A DNA stretch of 64,000 nucleotides from Pseudomonas congelans (GCF_900103225.1 NZ_FNJH01000004.1:343644-407643), one strand, 5' to 3'; shown: positions 26,997 to 36,317, counted from the stretch's first letter. Program-made: numbers and translations. The notes: a model not told the origin generated them from the sequence alone.

Positions 26997-27251
26997 ATGT
27001 CCTTGCGTTCTGTCGCGTTACTCTCGTTCTGCGTCCTGCTGGCTGCCTGCAGCAAGATCACTCAGGAAAACTATTCCAAACTGTCCGCTGGCATGCCCAA
27101 GGCTCAAGTCGAGTCGTTGCTCGGCAGCCCGACCGAATGCTCCGGTGCGCTGGGCATGTCGAGCTGCACCTGGGGCGACCAGAACACCTTTATCAGCGTG
27201 CAGTATGCGGCGGACAAGGTTGTACTGTTCTCGGGTCAGGGTCTGAAATAA
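26997..27251 (+). CDS. Small lipoprotein (SmpA/OmlA-like fold)
   Basis: An 84-residue protein with a lipoprotein signal and lipobox LLAAC (Cys at about 18). The rest contains KLSAGMPKAQVESLLGSPTEC, the BamE/SmpA-type motif, and two further Cys that could pair. It is probably an outer-membrane lipoprotein of unknown role. It corresponds in position to P. aeruginosa PA5108 and lies 3 bp before the lipocalin gene. AGGAG precedes the ATG. Confidence 0.8.
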   Translation: MSLRSVALLSFCVLLAACSKITQENYSKLSAGMPKAQVESLLGSPTECSGALGMSSCTWGDQNTFISVQYAADKVVLFSGQGLK

Positions 27252-27254
27252 AAC

Positions 27255-27833
27255 ATGATCAAGGTACTGGTACGTTTTGGAATTTTTGTCATGGCCAGCT
27301 TCCTGGCCATTGGTTTTGCCCACTCGGCTGACAACCTCGAACCAAAGACTGTCGACAGCGTTGACTTCAAGCAGTATCAGGGCACCTGGTACGAGATCGC
27401 CCGGCTGCCGATGTTCTTCCAGCGCAAGTGTGCTCAGTCCGAGGCGCGTTACACGCTCAAGGATGACGGCAACATCGCGGTGACCAACCGCTGCCGTACG
27501 ATTGAAGGCAAGTGGGAAGAAGCCACCGGGACCGCCTCGCCGCAGGTTCCGGGCAAGACCGACAAGCTGTGGGTCGTGTTCGACAACTGGTTCTCACGCC
27601 TGCTGCCGAGCGTTGCCAAGGGTGATTACTGGATCCTGGACGTCAGCGAAGGCTACCGGACCGCCGTCGTCGGCAACCCGGATCGCAAGTACCTTTGGCT
27701 TTTGTCGCGGACACCGACCGTGTCTGCATCGGTCAGGGAAGACATGCTGAGCAAGGCCCGCCAGCAAGGCTACGACACCTCACGCCTGATCTGGCGCGAG
27801 GATGACTCGAAGATCGGCCAGGGCGAGAAGTAA
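27255..27833 (+). CDS. blc: Outer-membrane lipocalin Blc
   Basis: A 192-residue bacterial lipocalin. The conserved GTWYEIARLPMFFQ motif, the following RYTLKDDGNIAVTNRC strand and PDRKYLWLLSRTP near the end match the Blc family, which binds lysophospholipids or fatty acids. The leader VRFGIFVMASFLAIGFAHSA is hydrophobic but has no lipobox Cys, so this version would be secreted or periplasmic. It is translated with the preceding lipoprotein. Confidence 0.9.
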   Translation: MIKVLVRFGIFVMASFLAIGFAHSADNLEPKTVDSVDFKQYQGTWYEIARLPMFFQRKCAQSEARYTLKDDGNIAVTNRCRTIEGKWEEATGTASPQVPGKTDKLWVVFDNWFSRLLPSVAKGDYWILDVSEGYRTAVVGNPDRKYLWLLSRTPTVSASVREDMLSKARQQGYDTSRLIWREDDSKIGQGEK

Positions 27834-27860
27834 CCGAATCGGGATTCTGGCTAAGCCCGG

Positions 27861-27946
27861 TAGGAGCGAACTTGTTCGCGAAGACGGTCGTTCGAACGAT
27901 AAATTTCAGAACGCTTTCCGGCCCCTTCGCGAACAAGTTCGCTCCC
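27861..27946. repeat. REP pair after blc
   Basis: Facing arms TAGGAGCGAACTTGTTCGCG (from 27861) and CTTCGCGAACAAGTTCGCTC (from 27925) form a BIME-like unit. It matches the REP pairs near 11845 and 11975. It lies between the convergent blc and hutF and may act as their terminator. Confidence 0.85.
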
Positions 27947-28013
27947 ACGGCCTTCGGCCAGAATCAGAAGCGGACTCTTGGATAACGCCGAGTGCTCTGC
28001 GTCCTCTCTTGCA

Positions 28014-29378
28014 TCAGCCCAGCAACTCCCTCAACACCTGCGCGAATTCGCGGTTGCTTTGTTCTTCTGCGGCGTGTCGCCCTTCACGTATGACCCATCG
28101 CCCGTTGACCGCCACGTCGCGGATCTGCCGGTCGCTGCCGGCGAACAGCCAGCGGTTGAGGATGGCGTCATCCGAGGCCGTGGCGATGTACGGGTCGTTG
28201 CCATCCAGCACCAGCCAGTCGGCGCGTTGCCCCACTTGCAGCGTGCCAATCTGCTGCCCCAACGCCTGGGCGCCACCGGCGAGTGCAGCGTCGTATAGCG
28301 TGCGGCCGACCATGGGCTGATCGCTGCGATACAGCCGGTTGCGGCGCTGATCGCGCAGACGCTGGCCGTACTCCAGCCAGCGCAGTTCTTCGACCACGCT
28401 GAGCGAGACGTGACTGTCCGAACCGATCCCCCAGCGACCACCCTGAGCAATGTAGTCCACCGCCGGAAAGATCCCGTCGCCGAGGTTGGCTTCAGTGGTC
28501 AGACACAGCCCGGCCACCGCGCCGCTTTGCGCCATCAAGGCCACTTCATCCGCCTCGGCATGGGTCGCATGGACCAGGCACCAGCGGTTATCCACAGGGG
28601 CATTTTCGTACAGCCACTGCAGCGGGCGTCGACCGCTCCAGCTCAGGCAGTCATCGACTTCCTTCTGCTGCTCCGCGATATGAATGTGCACCGGACACTG
28701 CCGGTCGCTGGCCGCCAGCACCTCACTGATCTGCTGCGGCGTCACAGCACGCAGCGAGTGAAAACACAGCCCCAGCTGCTGCGCGGGCTGAGCCGCCAGA
28801 ACCGGACGCAGACGAGCCTGCACATCCAGATAGCTGTCGGTGCTGTGGATAAAACGCCGCTGGCCCTCGTTGGGCGCCTGCCCGCCAAAGCCGGAATGGC
28901 TGTACAGCACCGGCAGCAAGGTCAGACCGATCCCCACCGAACCGGCCGCCTGGCTGATCTGCAAAGCGAGCTCGGCAGGGTCGGCATAAGGCTTGCCATC
29001 GCGGTCCTGATGCACGTAATGGAATTCGGCAACCGAGGTGTAGCCACCCTTGAGCATCTCGATGTACAGCTGGCGAGCGATGACGCCCAACTGCTGCGGG
29101 CTGATGCGCCCTACCAGACGATACATGAGGTCGCGCCAGGTCCAGAAACTGTCGTTGGGGTTGCCCGCCACTTCCGCCAGCCCGGCCATTGCACGCTGGA
29201 AGGCGTGAGAGTGCAGGTTGGGCATGCCAGGCAGCAGAGGCCCGCCGACTTTCTCGGCGCCCTGCTGATCGGCATCGGCCTCGACGCGGGTCAAAATGCC
29301 GTCCTGGCTGACCTCCAGACGCACGTTGCTGGCCCAGCCGTCGGAGAGTAACGCGCGCTCGGCAAAGAAGGCTGACAT
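28014..29378 (-). CDS. hutF: Formimidoylglutamate deiminase HutF
   Basis: A 454-residue amidohydrolase that converts N-formimino-L-glutamate to N-formylglutamate in the five-step histidine breakdown route of pseudomonads. PNLHSHAF carries the metal-binding His56 and His58; further metal ligands are in HIHIAEQ and HATHAEADE, and IGSDSHVSLS holds the Asp. The ATG at 29378 is preferred over GTG at 29387 because GAGG stands about ten bases upstream. It is divergent from hutC across the HutC operator. Confidence 0.95.
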   Translation of the reverse strand: MSAFFAERALLSDGWASNVRLEVSQDGILTRVEADADQQGAEKVGGPLLPGMPNLHSHAFQRAMAGLAEVAGNPNDSFWTWRDLMYRLVGRISPQQLGVIARQLYIEMLKGGYTSVAEFHYVHQDRDGKPYADPAELALQISQAAGSVGIGLTLLPVLYSHSGFGGQAPNEGQRRFIHSTDSYLDVQARLRPVLAAQPAQQLGLCFHSLRAVTPQQISEVLAASDRQCPVHIHIAEQQKEVDDCLSWSGRRPLQWLYENAPVDNRWCLVHATHAEADEVALMAQSGAVAGLCLTTEANLGDGIFPAVDYIAQGGRWGIGSDSHVSLSVVEELRWLEYGQRLRDQRRNRLYRSDQPMVGRTLYDAALAGGAQALGQQIGTLQVGQRADWLVLDGNDPYIATASDDAILNRWLFAGSDRQIRDVAVNGRWVIREGRHAAEEQSNREFAQVLRELLG

Positions 29379-29404
29379 TGACTTCACACCTCATCACTGT
29401 AATT

Positions 29405-29420
29405 TGTATATACATATACA
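29405..29420. promoter_or_regulatory. HutC operator in the hutF-hutC intergenic region
   Basis: TGTATATACA (29405-29414) is a perfect 10-bp palindrome and is followed by ATATACA, giving a run of overlapping half-sites. It matches the known HutC site in Pseudomonas hut promoters. It lies 26 bp from the hutF start and about 130 bp from hutC, so urocanate-responsive repression of both directions is likely. Confidence 0.85.
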
Positions 29421-29543
29421 GACGTTTAAGCGACCGGTAAACCTTCTGCACGCTTGCCGAGCCGCAGGTTAATGGTTAGCGTGAGCGCTTTGCAGCGCCT
29501 GAATGCTCTCAAAAACACCGTCTCGAACAACAAGGATTCCCAC

Positions 29544-30293
29544 GTGTCGACTCCGCCCGCCGCTTCTTCCCTGGCAGCCCAGATGGGCGAAAGTCCCGCA
29601 CCCTTGTACGCCCGCGTGAAACAGATGATCGCCTTGCAGATCCAGAACGGCACTTGGCCGCCGCACCATCGTGTGCCGTCGGAAAGCGAACTGGTGACGC
29701 AACTGGGCTTCAGCCGCATGACCATAAACCGGGCACTGCGTGAGCTGACGGCCGAGGGCCTGCTGGTGCGCATGCAGGGCGTCGGCACTTTTGTCGCCGA
29801 GCCCAAGAGCCAGTCGGCGCTGTTCGAAGTGCACAACATTGCAGACGAGATTGCTGCGCGCGGCCATCGCCACACCTGCAAGGTCATGGTCCTCAAGGAG
29901 GAAGCCGCCGGCTCCGAGCGCGCCCTGGCGCTGGACATGCGCGAAGGGCAGCGGGTCTTCCACTCGCTGATCGTGCATTACGAGAACGACATCCCGGTGC
30001 AGATCGAGGACCGCTTCGTGAACGCCCAGGTCGCGCCCGACTACCTCCGGCAGGACTTCACCCTGCAGACGCCTTATGCCTACCTATCGCAGGTTGCGCC
30101 GCTCACCGAAGGCGAGCATGTGGTCGAGGCGATTCTCGCCGAAGCCGATGAATGCAAGCTGTTGCAGATCGAGGCGGGAGAACCCTGCCTGCTGATTCGC
30201 CGCCGTACCTGGTCGGGCCGTCAGCCGGTCACCGCTGCGCGGCTGATCCACCCCGGCTCCCGTCATCGCCTGGAAGGACGCTTTACCAAATGA
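29544..30293 (+). CDS. hutC: Histidine utilization repressor HutC
   Basis: A 249-residue GntR-family regulator. The N-terminal winged helix includes PSESELVTQLGFSRMTINRAL, and the C-terminal UTRA effector domain binds urocanate in the family. GTG at 29544 is chosen because CAAGGATTCC stands upstream; the frame is open from 29454, but that part lacks similarity. It overlaps hutD by four bases. Confidence 0.93.
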   Translation: MSTPPAASSLAAQMGESPAPLYARVKQMIALQIQNGTWPPHHRVPSESELVTQLGFSRMTINRALRELTAEGLLVRMQGVGTFVAEPKSQSALFEVHNIADEIAARGHRHTCKVMVLKEEAAGSERALALDMREGQRVFHSLIVHYENDIPVQIEDRFVNAQVAPDYLRQDFTLQTPYAYLSQVAPLTEGEHVVEAILAEADECKLLQIEAGEPCLLIRRRTWSGRQPVTAARLIHPGSRHRLEGRFTK

Positions 30294-30886
30294 ACCAGAC
30301 CCGCATTTTGCGCGCCGCCGACTACCCGCGCATGCCATGGAAGAACGGCGCTGGCAGCACTGAAGAGATCGCTCGCGACGCAGGCCAGGAGCTGGACGGT
30401 TTCGGCTGGCGGCTGTCGATTGCCGACATCGAAACCTCGGGCGGCTTTTCAGTGTTCGCCGGTTATCAGCGCATCATCACCGTCTTGCAGGGCGCGGGTA
30501 TGACGCTGGACGTGGATGGCCTCGACAGTCGCCCGCTGCTGCCATCGGACCCGTTTGCATTCAGCGGTGACAGCCAGGTCAATTGCACCTTGCTGGACGG
30601 GCCGATTCGCGATTTCAACCTGATCTATGCGCCACACCGTTACACTGCACGTCTGCACTGGATAGACGTGCGTCACCCGCAACGCCTGTTCAGTTCAGCC
30701 AGCACCCTCGTGCTGTTCAGCATGGCCGAGCAAGTGGCGATCAGCGTCGACAGCCAGCCTTGGGAAATCCTCGGCAAACACGATTGTGCTCAGGTCGACA
30801 ACGCTGGCGGTCTGCTGGAAGTCGAACTGCAATCACCTGGCGCCAGCCGTTGCTGCCTGATCGAGCTTACTGCCACAGGCCAGTAA
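30290..30886 (+). CDS. hutD: HutD family protein
   Basis: A 198-residue cupin-like protein conserved in Pseudomonas hut operons, proposed to set an upper limit on hut expression by binding formylglutamate or urocanate. Typical blocks are PWKNGAGSTEEI near the start and GWRLSIADIETSGGFSVF. It is coupled to hutC. Unusually for the genus, no hutU, hutH or hutI follows; the next gene is nhaA. Confidence 0.9.
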   Translation: MNQTRILRAADYPRMPWKNGAGSTEEIARDAGQELDGFGWRLSIADIETSGGFSVFAGYQRIITVLQGAGMTLDVDGLDSRPLLPSDPFAFSGDSQVNCTLLDGPIRDFNLIYAPHRYTARLHWIDVRHPQRLFSSASTLVLFSMAEQVAISVDSQPWEILGKHDCAQVDNAGGLLEVELQSPGASRCCLIELTATGQ

Positions 30887-30934
30887 GCGCATCGCTGCCA
30901 CCTGATATCAACAGCTTTTCGTTCAAGGACGACC

Positions 30935-32110
30935 ATGACTCAAGTTCCGAACCGGGAAACGCCCAGAGGCATTGCCATCCTCGCCGGCTTCCTCGCCTCC
31001 GAATCAGCCGGCGGCATCGTGTTGATGGGCGCTGCACTGGCGGCATTGATTGTTGCCAACTCGCCTCTTTCTGCCGGTTACTTCTCGATCCTGCACAGCG
31101 TCTGGCTGGGCCTCTCGGTCGAGCTGTGGATCAACGACGGGCTGATGGCGATCTTCTTCCTGATGGTCGGCCTGGAGATCAAACGTGAAGTCCTCGCCGG
31201 TGGTCTGGCGACCTGGGGGCAACGTGCCCTGCCCGGCTTTGCAGCCGCGGGCGGCATGCTGGTGCCTGCGCTGATCTACATCGCGATCAATTGGGGCAAT
31301 CCGCAGACCCTGAGCGGCTGGGCGATCCCGGCGGCCACCGACATCGCCTTCGCCCTCGGTGTACTGTCGCTGCTCGGCAATCGAGTGCCGACCTCGCTGA
31401 AGGTCTTTCTGGCCGCACTGGCGATCCTTGACGATCTGGGTGCTGTGACGATCATCGCCTTCTTCTACAGCTCCGGTATGAACCTGCCGATGCTGGCCGC
31501 CGCCTTTGTGACACTGGCGGTGCTGATCGTCATGAACCGTTTGAACGTGCGCCGCTTACTGCCCTATCTGCTGCTCGGCGCGCTGCTGTGGTTCTTCGTC
31601 CTGCAGTCGGGTGTGCATGCCACGCTGGCCGGTGTCGCGCTGGCGCTGTGCATACCAATGGGCAAGCCCGAGGAGGAAGCCCGCTCACCACTGCTGTTTC
31701 TTGAAGAAAAGATGCACTCCTGGGTGGCCTTCGCCGTGGTGCCGATCTTTGGTTTTGCCAATGCCGGCGTGTCGCTGTCCGGCATTACCCTGGGCAATCT
31801 GGTCGATCCTGTGCCGCTGGGCGTTGCGCTGGGCCTGTTCTTGGGCAAGCAGATCGGCGTGTTTCTCGCCGCTGTACTGGCCATACGGGCCGGGCTGGCG
31901 GTATTGCCGGAGGGCAGCAACTGGGTGCAACTGTACGGCGTGGCGATTCTGTGCGGCATCGGTTTCACTATGAGCCTGTTCATCGGCAACCTGGCGTTCC
32001 CCGGCTCGCAACACCTGATCGACGAGGTAAAAGTCGGCGTACTGATCGGCTCGGGGCTGGCCGCGATTGCCGGAATTGTGCTGCTGCGCAGCCGTTTCAG
32101 CCGGTCCTGA
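30935..32110 (+). CDS. nhaA: Na+/H+ antiporter NhaA
   Basis: A 391-residue inner-membrane antiporter with about twelve helices. The ion-binding ILDDLGAV pair of Asp residues, IPAATDIAFALGVLSLLG and the C-terminal GIGFTMSLFIGNLAF are diagnostic. It follows hutD by 48 bp with its own ribosome binding site (AAGGACGACC), so co-transcription with hutCD is possible but not shown. Confidence 0.96.
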   Translation: MTQVPNRETPRGIAILAGFLASESAGGIVLMGAALAALIVANSPLSAGYFSILHSVWLGLSVELWINDGLMAIFFLMVGLEIKREVLAGGLATWGQRALPGFAAAGGMLVPALIYIAINWGNPQTLSGWAIPAATDIAFALGVLSLLGNRVPTSLKVFLAALAILDDLGAVTIIAFFYSSGMNLPMLAAAFVTLAVLIVMNRLNVRRLLPYLLLGALLWFFVLQSGVHATLAGVALALCIPMGKPEEEARSPLLFLEEKMHSWVAFAVVPIFGFANAGVSLSGITLGNLVDPVPLGVALGLFLGKQIGVFLAAVLAIRAGLAVLPEGSNWVQLYGVAILCGIGFTMSLFIGNLAFPGSQHLIDEVKVGVLIGSGLAAIAGIVLLRSRFSRS

Positions 32111-32215
32111 AAAAATATTTTCAAATCACTGCATCCAGATGGGTTTCTCGCGGGTAGTACATTCAGCAGCCACTTCGAGTTGCTGAGCGCGGTCAAACCT
32201 TCTGGAGATTTCTGC

Positions 32216-32749
32216 ATGAACGCAAAACGCTTGCTCTGCCTTGCTGGTACCACTCTGGCCTTCACTTGCCTGTCGTCCGTGGCCATGGCTCAGACCGACC
32301 TCCCCGAAAGCGTCCGAGTGCCGGCCGGCAACAAGGTCAGCCTGCAAACCACCGGGGTTGGCGAGATCACCTACGAGTGCCGCGCCAAGGCCAACATGCC
32401 GAGCGAAATGGAGTGGGCGTTCGTCGGCCCCAAAGCGGTGCTCAACGACAAGAGCGGCAAGCAGGTCGGCACCTACTACGGCCCGCCTGCTACCTGGGAA
32501 GCCAAAGACGGTTCCAAAATAACCGGCACTCAGGTTGCGGTGGCCCCTTCGAGCGCTGGCAACCTGCCGTACCAGCTGGTCAAGGCCAACCCGGCTGAAG
32601 GCAAGGGCGCAATGACCGGCGTGACCTACATTCAGCGTGTGGCATTGAAAGGCGGCGTTGCCCCGGCCAAAGCATGCGCAGAGAGCAACAAGGGTGCGAA
32701 GGAAGTGGTCAAGTATCAGGCCGACTACCTGTTCTGGACCGCAAGCTGA
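32216..32749 (+). CDS. DUF3455-type secreted protein
   Basis: A 177-residue protein with a clear signal peptide ending AMA before QTDLPESVRVP. The mature part has GEITYECRA, EWAFVGPKAVLND and GTYYGPPATWEAKDGSKI, the pattern of DUF3455 proteins of unknown function. Two Cys (in YECRA and KACAESN) may form a disulfide. It stands before the ECF sigma factor gene, a pairing I recall in other bacteria, and may be part of its regulon. Start ATG at 32216, with TGGAGATTT upstream. Confidence 0.8.
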   Translation: MNAKRLLCLAGTTLAFTCLSSVAMAQTDLPESVRVPAGNKVSLQTTGVGEITYECRAKANMPSEMEWAFVGPKAVLNDKSGKQVGTYYGPPATWEAKDGSKITGTQVAVAPSSAGNLPYQLVKANPAEGKGAMTGVTYIQRVALKGGVAPAKACAESNKGAKEVVKYQADYLFWTAS

Positions 32750-32852
32750 TAGCCATCACTAACCGGGTGACCGCGCGCCAGTGAGCTATGCTGCTGCGCG
32801 GGAGCCTCGTGATGTCAACGAGGCAGTAGTCTTCCATTGATGGCGGATCATT

Positions 32853-33419
32853 TTGTCCTCGCACGAATCTCTCTTTGATTACGAAGCCACGTTGCAGGCC
32901 TGCGCTCGCGGTGAAAAGCAGGCCTTGCAGCGTCTCTATCAACAGGAAAGCGCCCGACTGCTCGGCGTCGCTCAGCGATTGGTGCATGATCGCGCGCTGG
33001 CCGAAGACATCGTGCATGACGCGTTCCTGAAAATCTGGTCCCACGCGGCGAGCTTCGATGCCTCACGCGGTTCGGCACGTGGCTGGGTATTCAGCGTGAC
33101 CCGCCACCTGGCGCTCAACACGTTGCGCAATACGGCTCGCGAGGTGCGTGTCGAAGACGACGGCAGTGAAGATCATCATCAACAGGCGACACTGGAAGGC
33201 TGGCAGGAAATCGGCGATGCCTTCGATTGGCGGGTCAATCCAGGACGGATTACTTCATGCATGGAGCAACTGGAACCAGTAAGACGCAACTGTATTTTTC
33301 ACGCTTACGTAGACGGTTATTCGCATCAGGAAATCGCGCAGAAAATTGGCGCGCCATTGGGTACGGTCAAAGCCTGGATCAAGCGCAGCCTGAAGGCTTT
33401 GCGGGAGTGCATGGGATGA
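32853..33419 (+). CDS. ECF-family RNA polymerase sigma factor
   Basis: A 188-residue extracytoplasmic-function sigma factor. Region 2 includes ALAEDIVHDAFLKIW and GWVFSVTRHLALNTLRN; region 4 includes GYSHQEIAQKIGAPLGTVKAW and KRSLKAL. The best start appears to be TTG at 32853; no in-frame ATG lies near it, and a weak GGCGGATC precedes it. It overlaps the anti-sigma gene by four bases. Target genes cannot be read directly. Confidence 0.9.
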   Translation: MSSHESLFDYEATLQACARGEKQALQRLYQQESARLLGVAQRLVHDRALAEDIVHDAFLKIWSHAASFDASRGSARGWVFSVTRHLALNTLRNTAREVRVEDDGSEDHHQQATLEGWQEIGDAFDWRVNPGRITSCMEQLEPVRRNCIFHAYVDGYSHQEIAQKIGAPLGTVKAWIKRSLKALRECMG

Positions 33420-34123
33420 CCCGGCCTTTAGACGACAACATTCACGAGCTGGCTGGCGAGTATGTACTCGGCACCCTCTCGGGGCAAAAGCGGCTCGACG
33501 TACAGCGTCGCCTGTCGCGCGAGCCCGATCTGCAGGCCGCCGTCGATGCCTGGGAGCAGCGGCTGCTGCCCCTGACCGAACTGGCCGAACCGGTGACGCC
33601 CTCTCCTGGCCTGTGGGATCGCATCGAACGTAGCCTGCTGGACATGACCACGCCTGCCAGCACGCCGCAAAGACCGCGCGTTCGCTGGTGGGACAGCCTG
33701 TCGATCTGGCGCGGTCTCGCCGGGGCAGGCTTGGCTGCCTCGCTGGTGCTGGGCATGACGCTGCTGACCCGCGCACCGGCGCAACCGTCTTATCTGGTGG
33801 TTCTCGTAGGACCGCAGGACAAGGCTCCCGGCTGGGTGGTGCAGGCCAGTAACTCGCAGGAGATACAGCTTATCCCGCTGGGTGTGTTCGAGGTGCCGAA
33901 CGACAAGGCGCTGGAGTTCTGGACCAAGGGTGACGACTGGCAAGGCCCGGTTTCGCTTGGCCTGGTCAAACCGGGAGAGAGCCTGCATGTGCCGCTGGAT
34001 AAACTGCCGCCGCTGCAACCCAACCAGTTGTTCGAGCTGACACTGGAAAAATCCACCGGCTCGCCAATCGGCAAACCCACCGGGCCGATTCAGTTCATCG
34101 GCCGGGCGGTGAAGGTCATCTGA
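33416..34123 (+). CDS. Anti-sigma factor (RskA/ChrR-like)
   Basis: A 235-residue membrane protein paired with the preceding sigma factor. The cytoplasmic N-terminus HELAGEYVLGTLSG plus LSREPDLQAAVDAWEQRL is the sigma-binding pattern, one membrane helix (GLAGAGLAASLVLGMTLL) follows, and the C-terminal domain (VVLVGPQDKAPGWVV, then LEFWTKGD) is the RskA type. No zinc-binding HxxxCxxC motif is seen. Translation is coupled to the sigma factor (ATGA). Confidence 0.88.
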   Translation: MTRPLDDNIHELAGEYVLGTLSGQKRLDVQRRLSREPDLQAAVDAWEQRLLPLTELAEPVTPSPGLWDRIERSLLDMTTPASTPQRPRVRWWDSLSIWRGLAGAGLAASLVLGMTLLTRAPAQPSYLVVLVGPQDKAPGWVVQASNSQEIQLIPLGVFEVPNDKALEFWTKGDDWQGPVSLGLVKPGESLHVPLDKLPPLQPNQLFELTLEKSTGSPIGKPTGPIQFIGRAVKVI

Positions 34124-34134
34124 CGCGCAGCAGC

Positions 34135-35088
34135 CTACTTGCGGCTGCAGTCGTCCTGCTGCAGCAGGTTGGCCTGGGTCAGGTTGCAGTCTGCCGGTAC
34201 GCTGCGCGTCAGCCAGACATTGCCGCCGATGGTCGAACCCTTACCGATGGTGATACGGCCCAGAATCGTCGCGCCAGCGTAGATCACCACGTCGTCTTCA
34301 ACGATTGGATGACGTGCATGGCCTTTCTGCAACTGGCCGTCCTCGTCCGCCGGGAAGCGCTTGGCGCCCAGGGTCACGGCCTGATAGATCCGCACCCGCT
34401 CGCCGATGATCGCGGTTTCGCCAATCACCACGCCTGTTCCGTGATCGATAAAGAAGCTCGGGCCGATCTGCGCGCCCGGATGAATATCGATACCGGTCGC
34501 AGAATGGGCGATCTCCGAGCTGATACGCGCCAGCAACGGCAAACCGGCGCGATACAGATAATGCGCCAGCCGATGGTGGATCACCGCCAGTATGCCGGGA
34601 TAGCACAGCAGCACTTCATCGACACTGCGCGCCGCAGGATCGCCGTGATAGGCGGCCAGCACGTCGGTGTCCAGCAACAGCCGAATACCCGGCAGTGCCA
34701 TGGCGAAACCCTGGATCAGCTCGAGCGCTCGCGCATCGATGCTCTTCAGGTCAGCGCCCTGCTGATGGGCCACGTAGCGCAACTCAAGCCGGGCCTGGGC
34801 CAGCAAAGCGTTGAGCGCCACATCCAGCGTATGGCCGACATAGAAGTCCTCGCTTTCCTCGCGCAAGTCCACCGGGCCGAGGCGCATCGGGAACAGTGCA
34901 CCGCTCAAGGCCTCTAGAATCTCGCCCATGGCCGCACGCGAAGGCAGTTCACGTCCACCGTGCTCACCGCTCACCCGCCTGTTGCGAGCCCGCCAGTCTT
35001 CACGCGCGCTGCGCAACTGGCTGACGATCCGCTGCAACTGCCAGTGGCTGGAGCGGCCATCGGCGGACGCTTCTGGAATATCGCTCAC
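34135..35088 (-). CDS. epsC: Serine O-acetyltransferase (CysE/EpsC)
   Basis: A 317-residue acetyltransferase making O-acetylserine from serine and acetyl-CoA, the precursor of cysteine. The N-terminal helical part is followed by the left-handed beta-helix with GIDIHPGAQIGPSFFIDHG and RHPIVEDDVVIYAGATILG. It is longer at the N-terminus than E. coli CysE, as in the EpsC group. GTG at 35088 is preferred because GGAGAGTCAAGC stands before it. It is convergent with the sigma/anti-sigma pair and divergent from dcyD. Confidence 0.92.
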   Translation of the reverse strand: MSDIPEASADGRSSHWQLQRIVSQLRSAREDWRARNRRVSGEHGGRELPSRAAMGEILEALSGALFPMRLGPVDLREESEDFYVGHTLDVALNALLAQARLELRYVAHQQGADLKSIDARALELIQGFAMALPGIRLLLDTDVLAAYHGDPAARSVDEVLLCYPGILAVIHHRLAHYLYRAGLPLLARISSEIAHSATGIDIHPGAQIGPSFFIDHGTGVVIGETAIIGERVRIYQAVTLGAKRFPADEDGQLQKGHARHPIVEDDVVIYAGATILGRITIGKGSTIGGNVWLTRSVPADCNLTQANLLQQDDCSRK

Positions 35089-35285
35089 GCTTGACTCTCC
35101 TTGATGTGAAGGGTGGCGGCCGACAGTGCTGGCCGCTGCTATGGCCACTCTACGGCAAACATTCAGACGAAAAAAACAACAATTTCTGTCGGAATACGCG
35201 AAGGGAGCCGGGCGCACAGATAAGTTGCCGTGCGAGAAACGTCTGCCTATAGTCCGGTGACTCTTTACACGGCTTATCGACCACC

Positions 35286-36284
35286 ATGATCAAAAATCAG
35301 CTTGCCCGCTTCAATCGCCTGGACCTGATCAGCGCGCCAACGGCTCTGGAAAAGCTCGAGCGCCTGTCGATCTGGGCAGATCGTGATATCTACATCAAGC
35401 GGGATGACACCACAACGCTGGCGCTGGGCGGCAATAAAGTGCGCAAACTCGAGTACCTGGCCGCCGATGCGCTGGCCCAGGGTGCCGACACACTGATCAC
35501 CGCCGGTGCCATTCAGTCCAACCATGTCCGCCAGACCGCTGCATTGGCCGCGCGCCTGGGCCTTGGCTGTGTGGCGCTGCTGGAAAACCCTATCGGCACC
35601 GAAGACCCCAGTTACCTGAAAAACGGCAATCGCCTGCTGCTGGAGCTGTTCGATGCCAAGGTAGAGCTGGTGGAAAACCTCGACAACGCCGACGAGCAAC
35701 TCCAGGCCTTGGCTGCGCGCCTGAGTTCCAGCGGCAAAAAGCCTTATCTGGTCCCCATCGGTGGCTCAAGCCCGGTGGGTGCGCTGGGCTATGTGCGCGC
35801 CGGGCTGGAACTGGCCGAGCAGATCAAGCAGACCGGTATCGATTTTGCGGCCGTCGTTCTGGCCTCCGGCAGTGCCGGCACGCACAGCGGTCTGGCGTTG
35901 GCACTGGCTCACGAACTGCCGCAATTGCCGGTCATCGGCGTGACCGTATCGCGCAGTGAAGAAGCACAGCTGCCCAAGGTGCAGGGCCTGGCCGAGCGCA
36001 CCGCAGAGTTGCTCGGCGTTGCGCTGCCTGACCACTTCAAGGTCGAACTGTGGGATGAGTATTTCGCCCCACGGTACGGCGAACCGAACGCCGGCACGCT
36101 GTCAGCGATCAAGCTGGTGGCCAGCCACGAAGGGCTGTTGCTCGACCCAGTCTATACCGGCAAGGCCATGTCCGGTCTGCTCGATGGCATCGGCCGTCAG
36201 CGCTTCAACGACGGCCCGCTGATATTTCTGCACACCGGCGGTGCGCCGGCGCTGTTTGCCTATCCGGATGCGTTTGACCAGTGA
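35286..36284 (+). CDS. dcyD: D-cysteine desulfhydrase
   Basis: A 332-residue pyridoxal-phosphate enzyme that breaks D-cysteine into pyruvate, ammonia and hydrogen sulfide. GGNKVRKLEYL carries the cofactor lysine (Lys51), and ITAGAIQSNHVRQTAA is the usual substrate and phosphate region. It is closely related to ACC deaminase but fits the DcyD group better because of its place next to a cystine importer. The spacing to tcyJ is 220 bp, with an AT-rich hairpin in between. Confidence 0.92.
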   Translation: MIKNQLARFNRLDLISAPTALEKLERLSIWADRDIYIKRDDTTTLALGGNKVRKLEYLAADALAQGADTLITAGAIQSNHVRQTAALAARLGLGCVALLENPIGTEDPSYLKNGNRLLLELFDAKVELVENLDNADEQLQALAARLSSSGKKPYLVPIGGSSPVGALGYVRAGLELAEQIKQTGIDFAAVVLASGSAGTHSGLALALAHELPQLPVIGVTVSRSEEAQLPKVQGLAERTAELLGVALPDHFKVELWDEYFAPRYGEPNAGTLSAIKLVASHEGLLLDPVYTGKAMSGLLDGIGRQRFNDGPLIFLHTGGAPALFAYPDAFDQ

Positions 36285-36317
36285 CGTTTCAGCCGACGGG
36301 TCCTTTATGCTTTTGTA

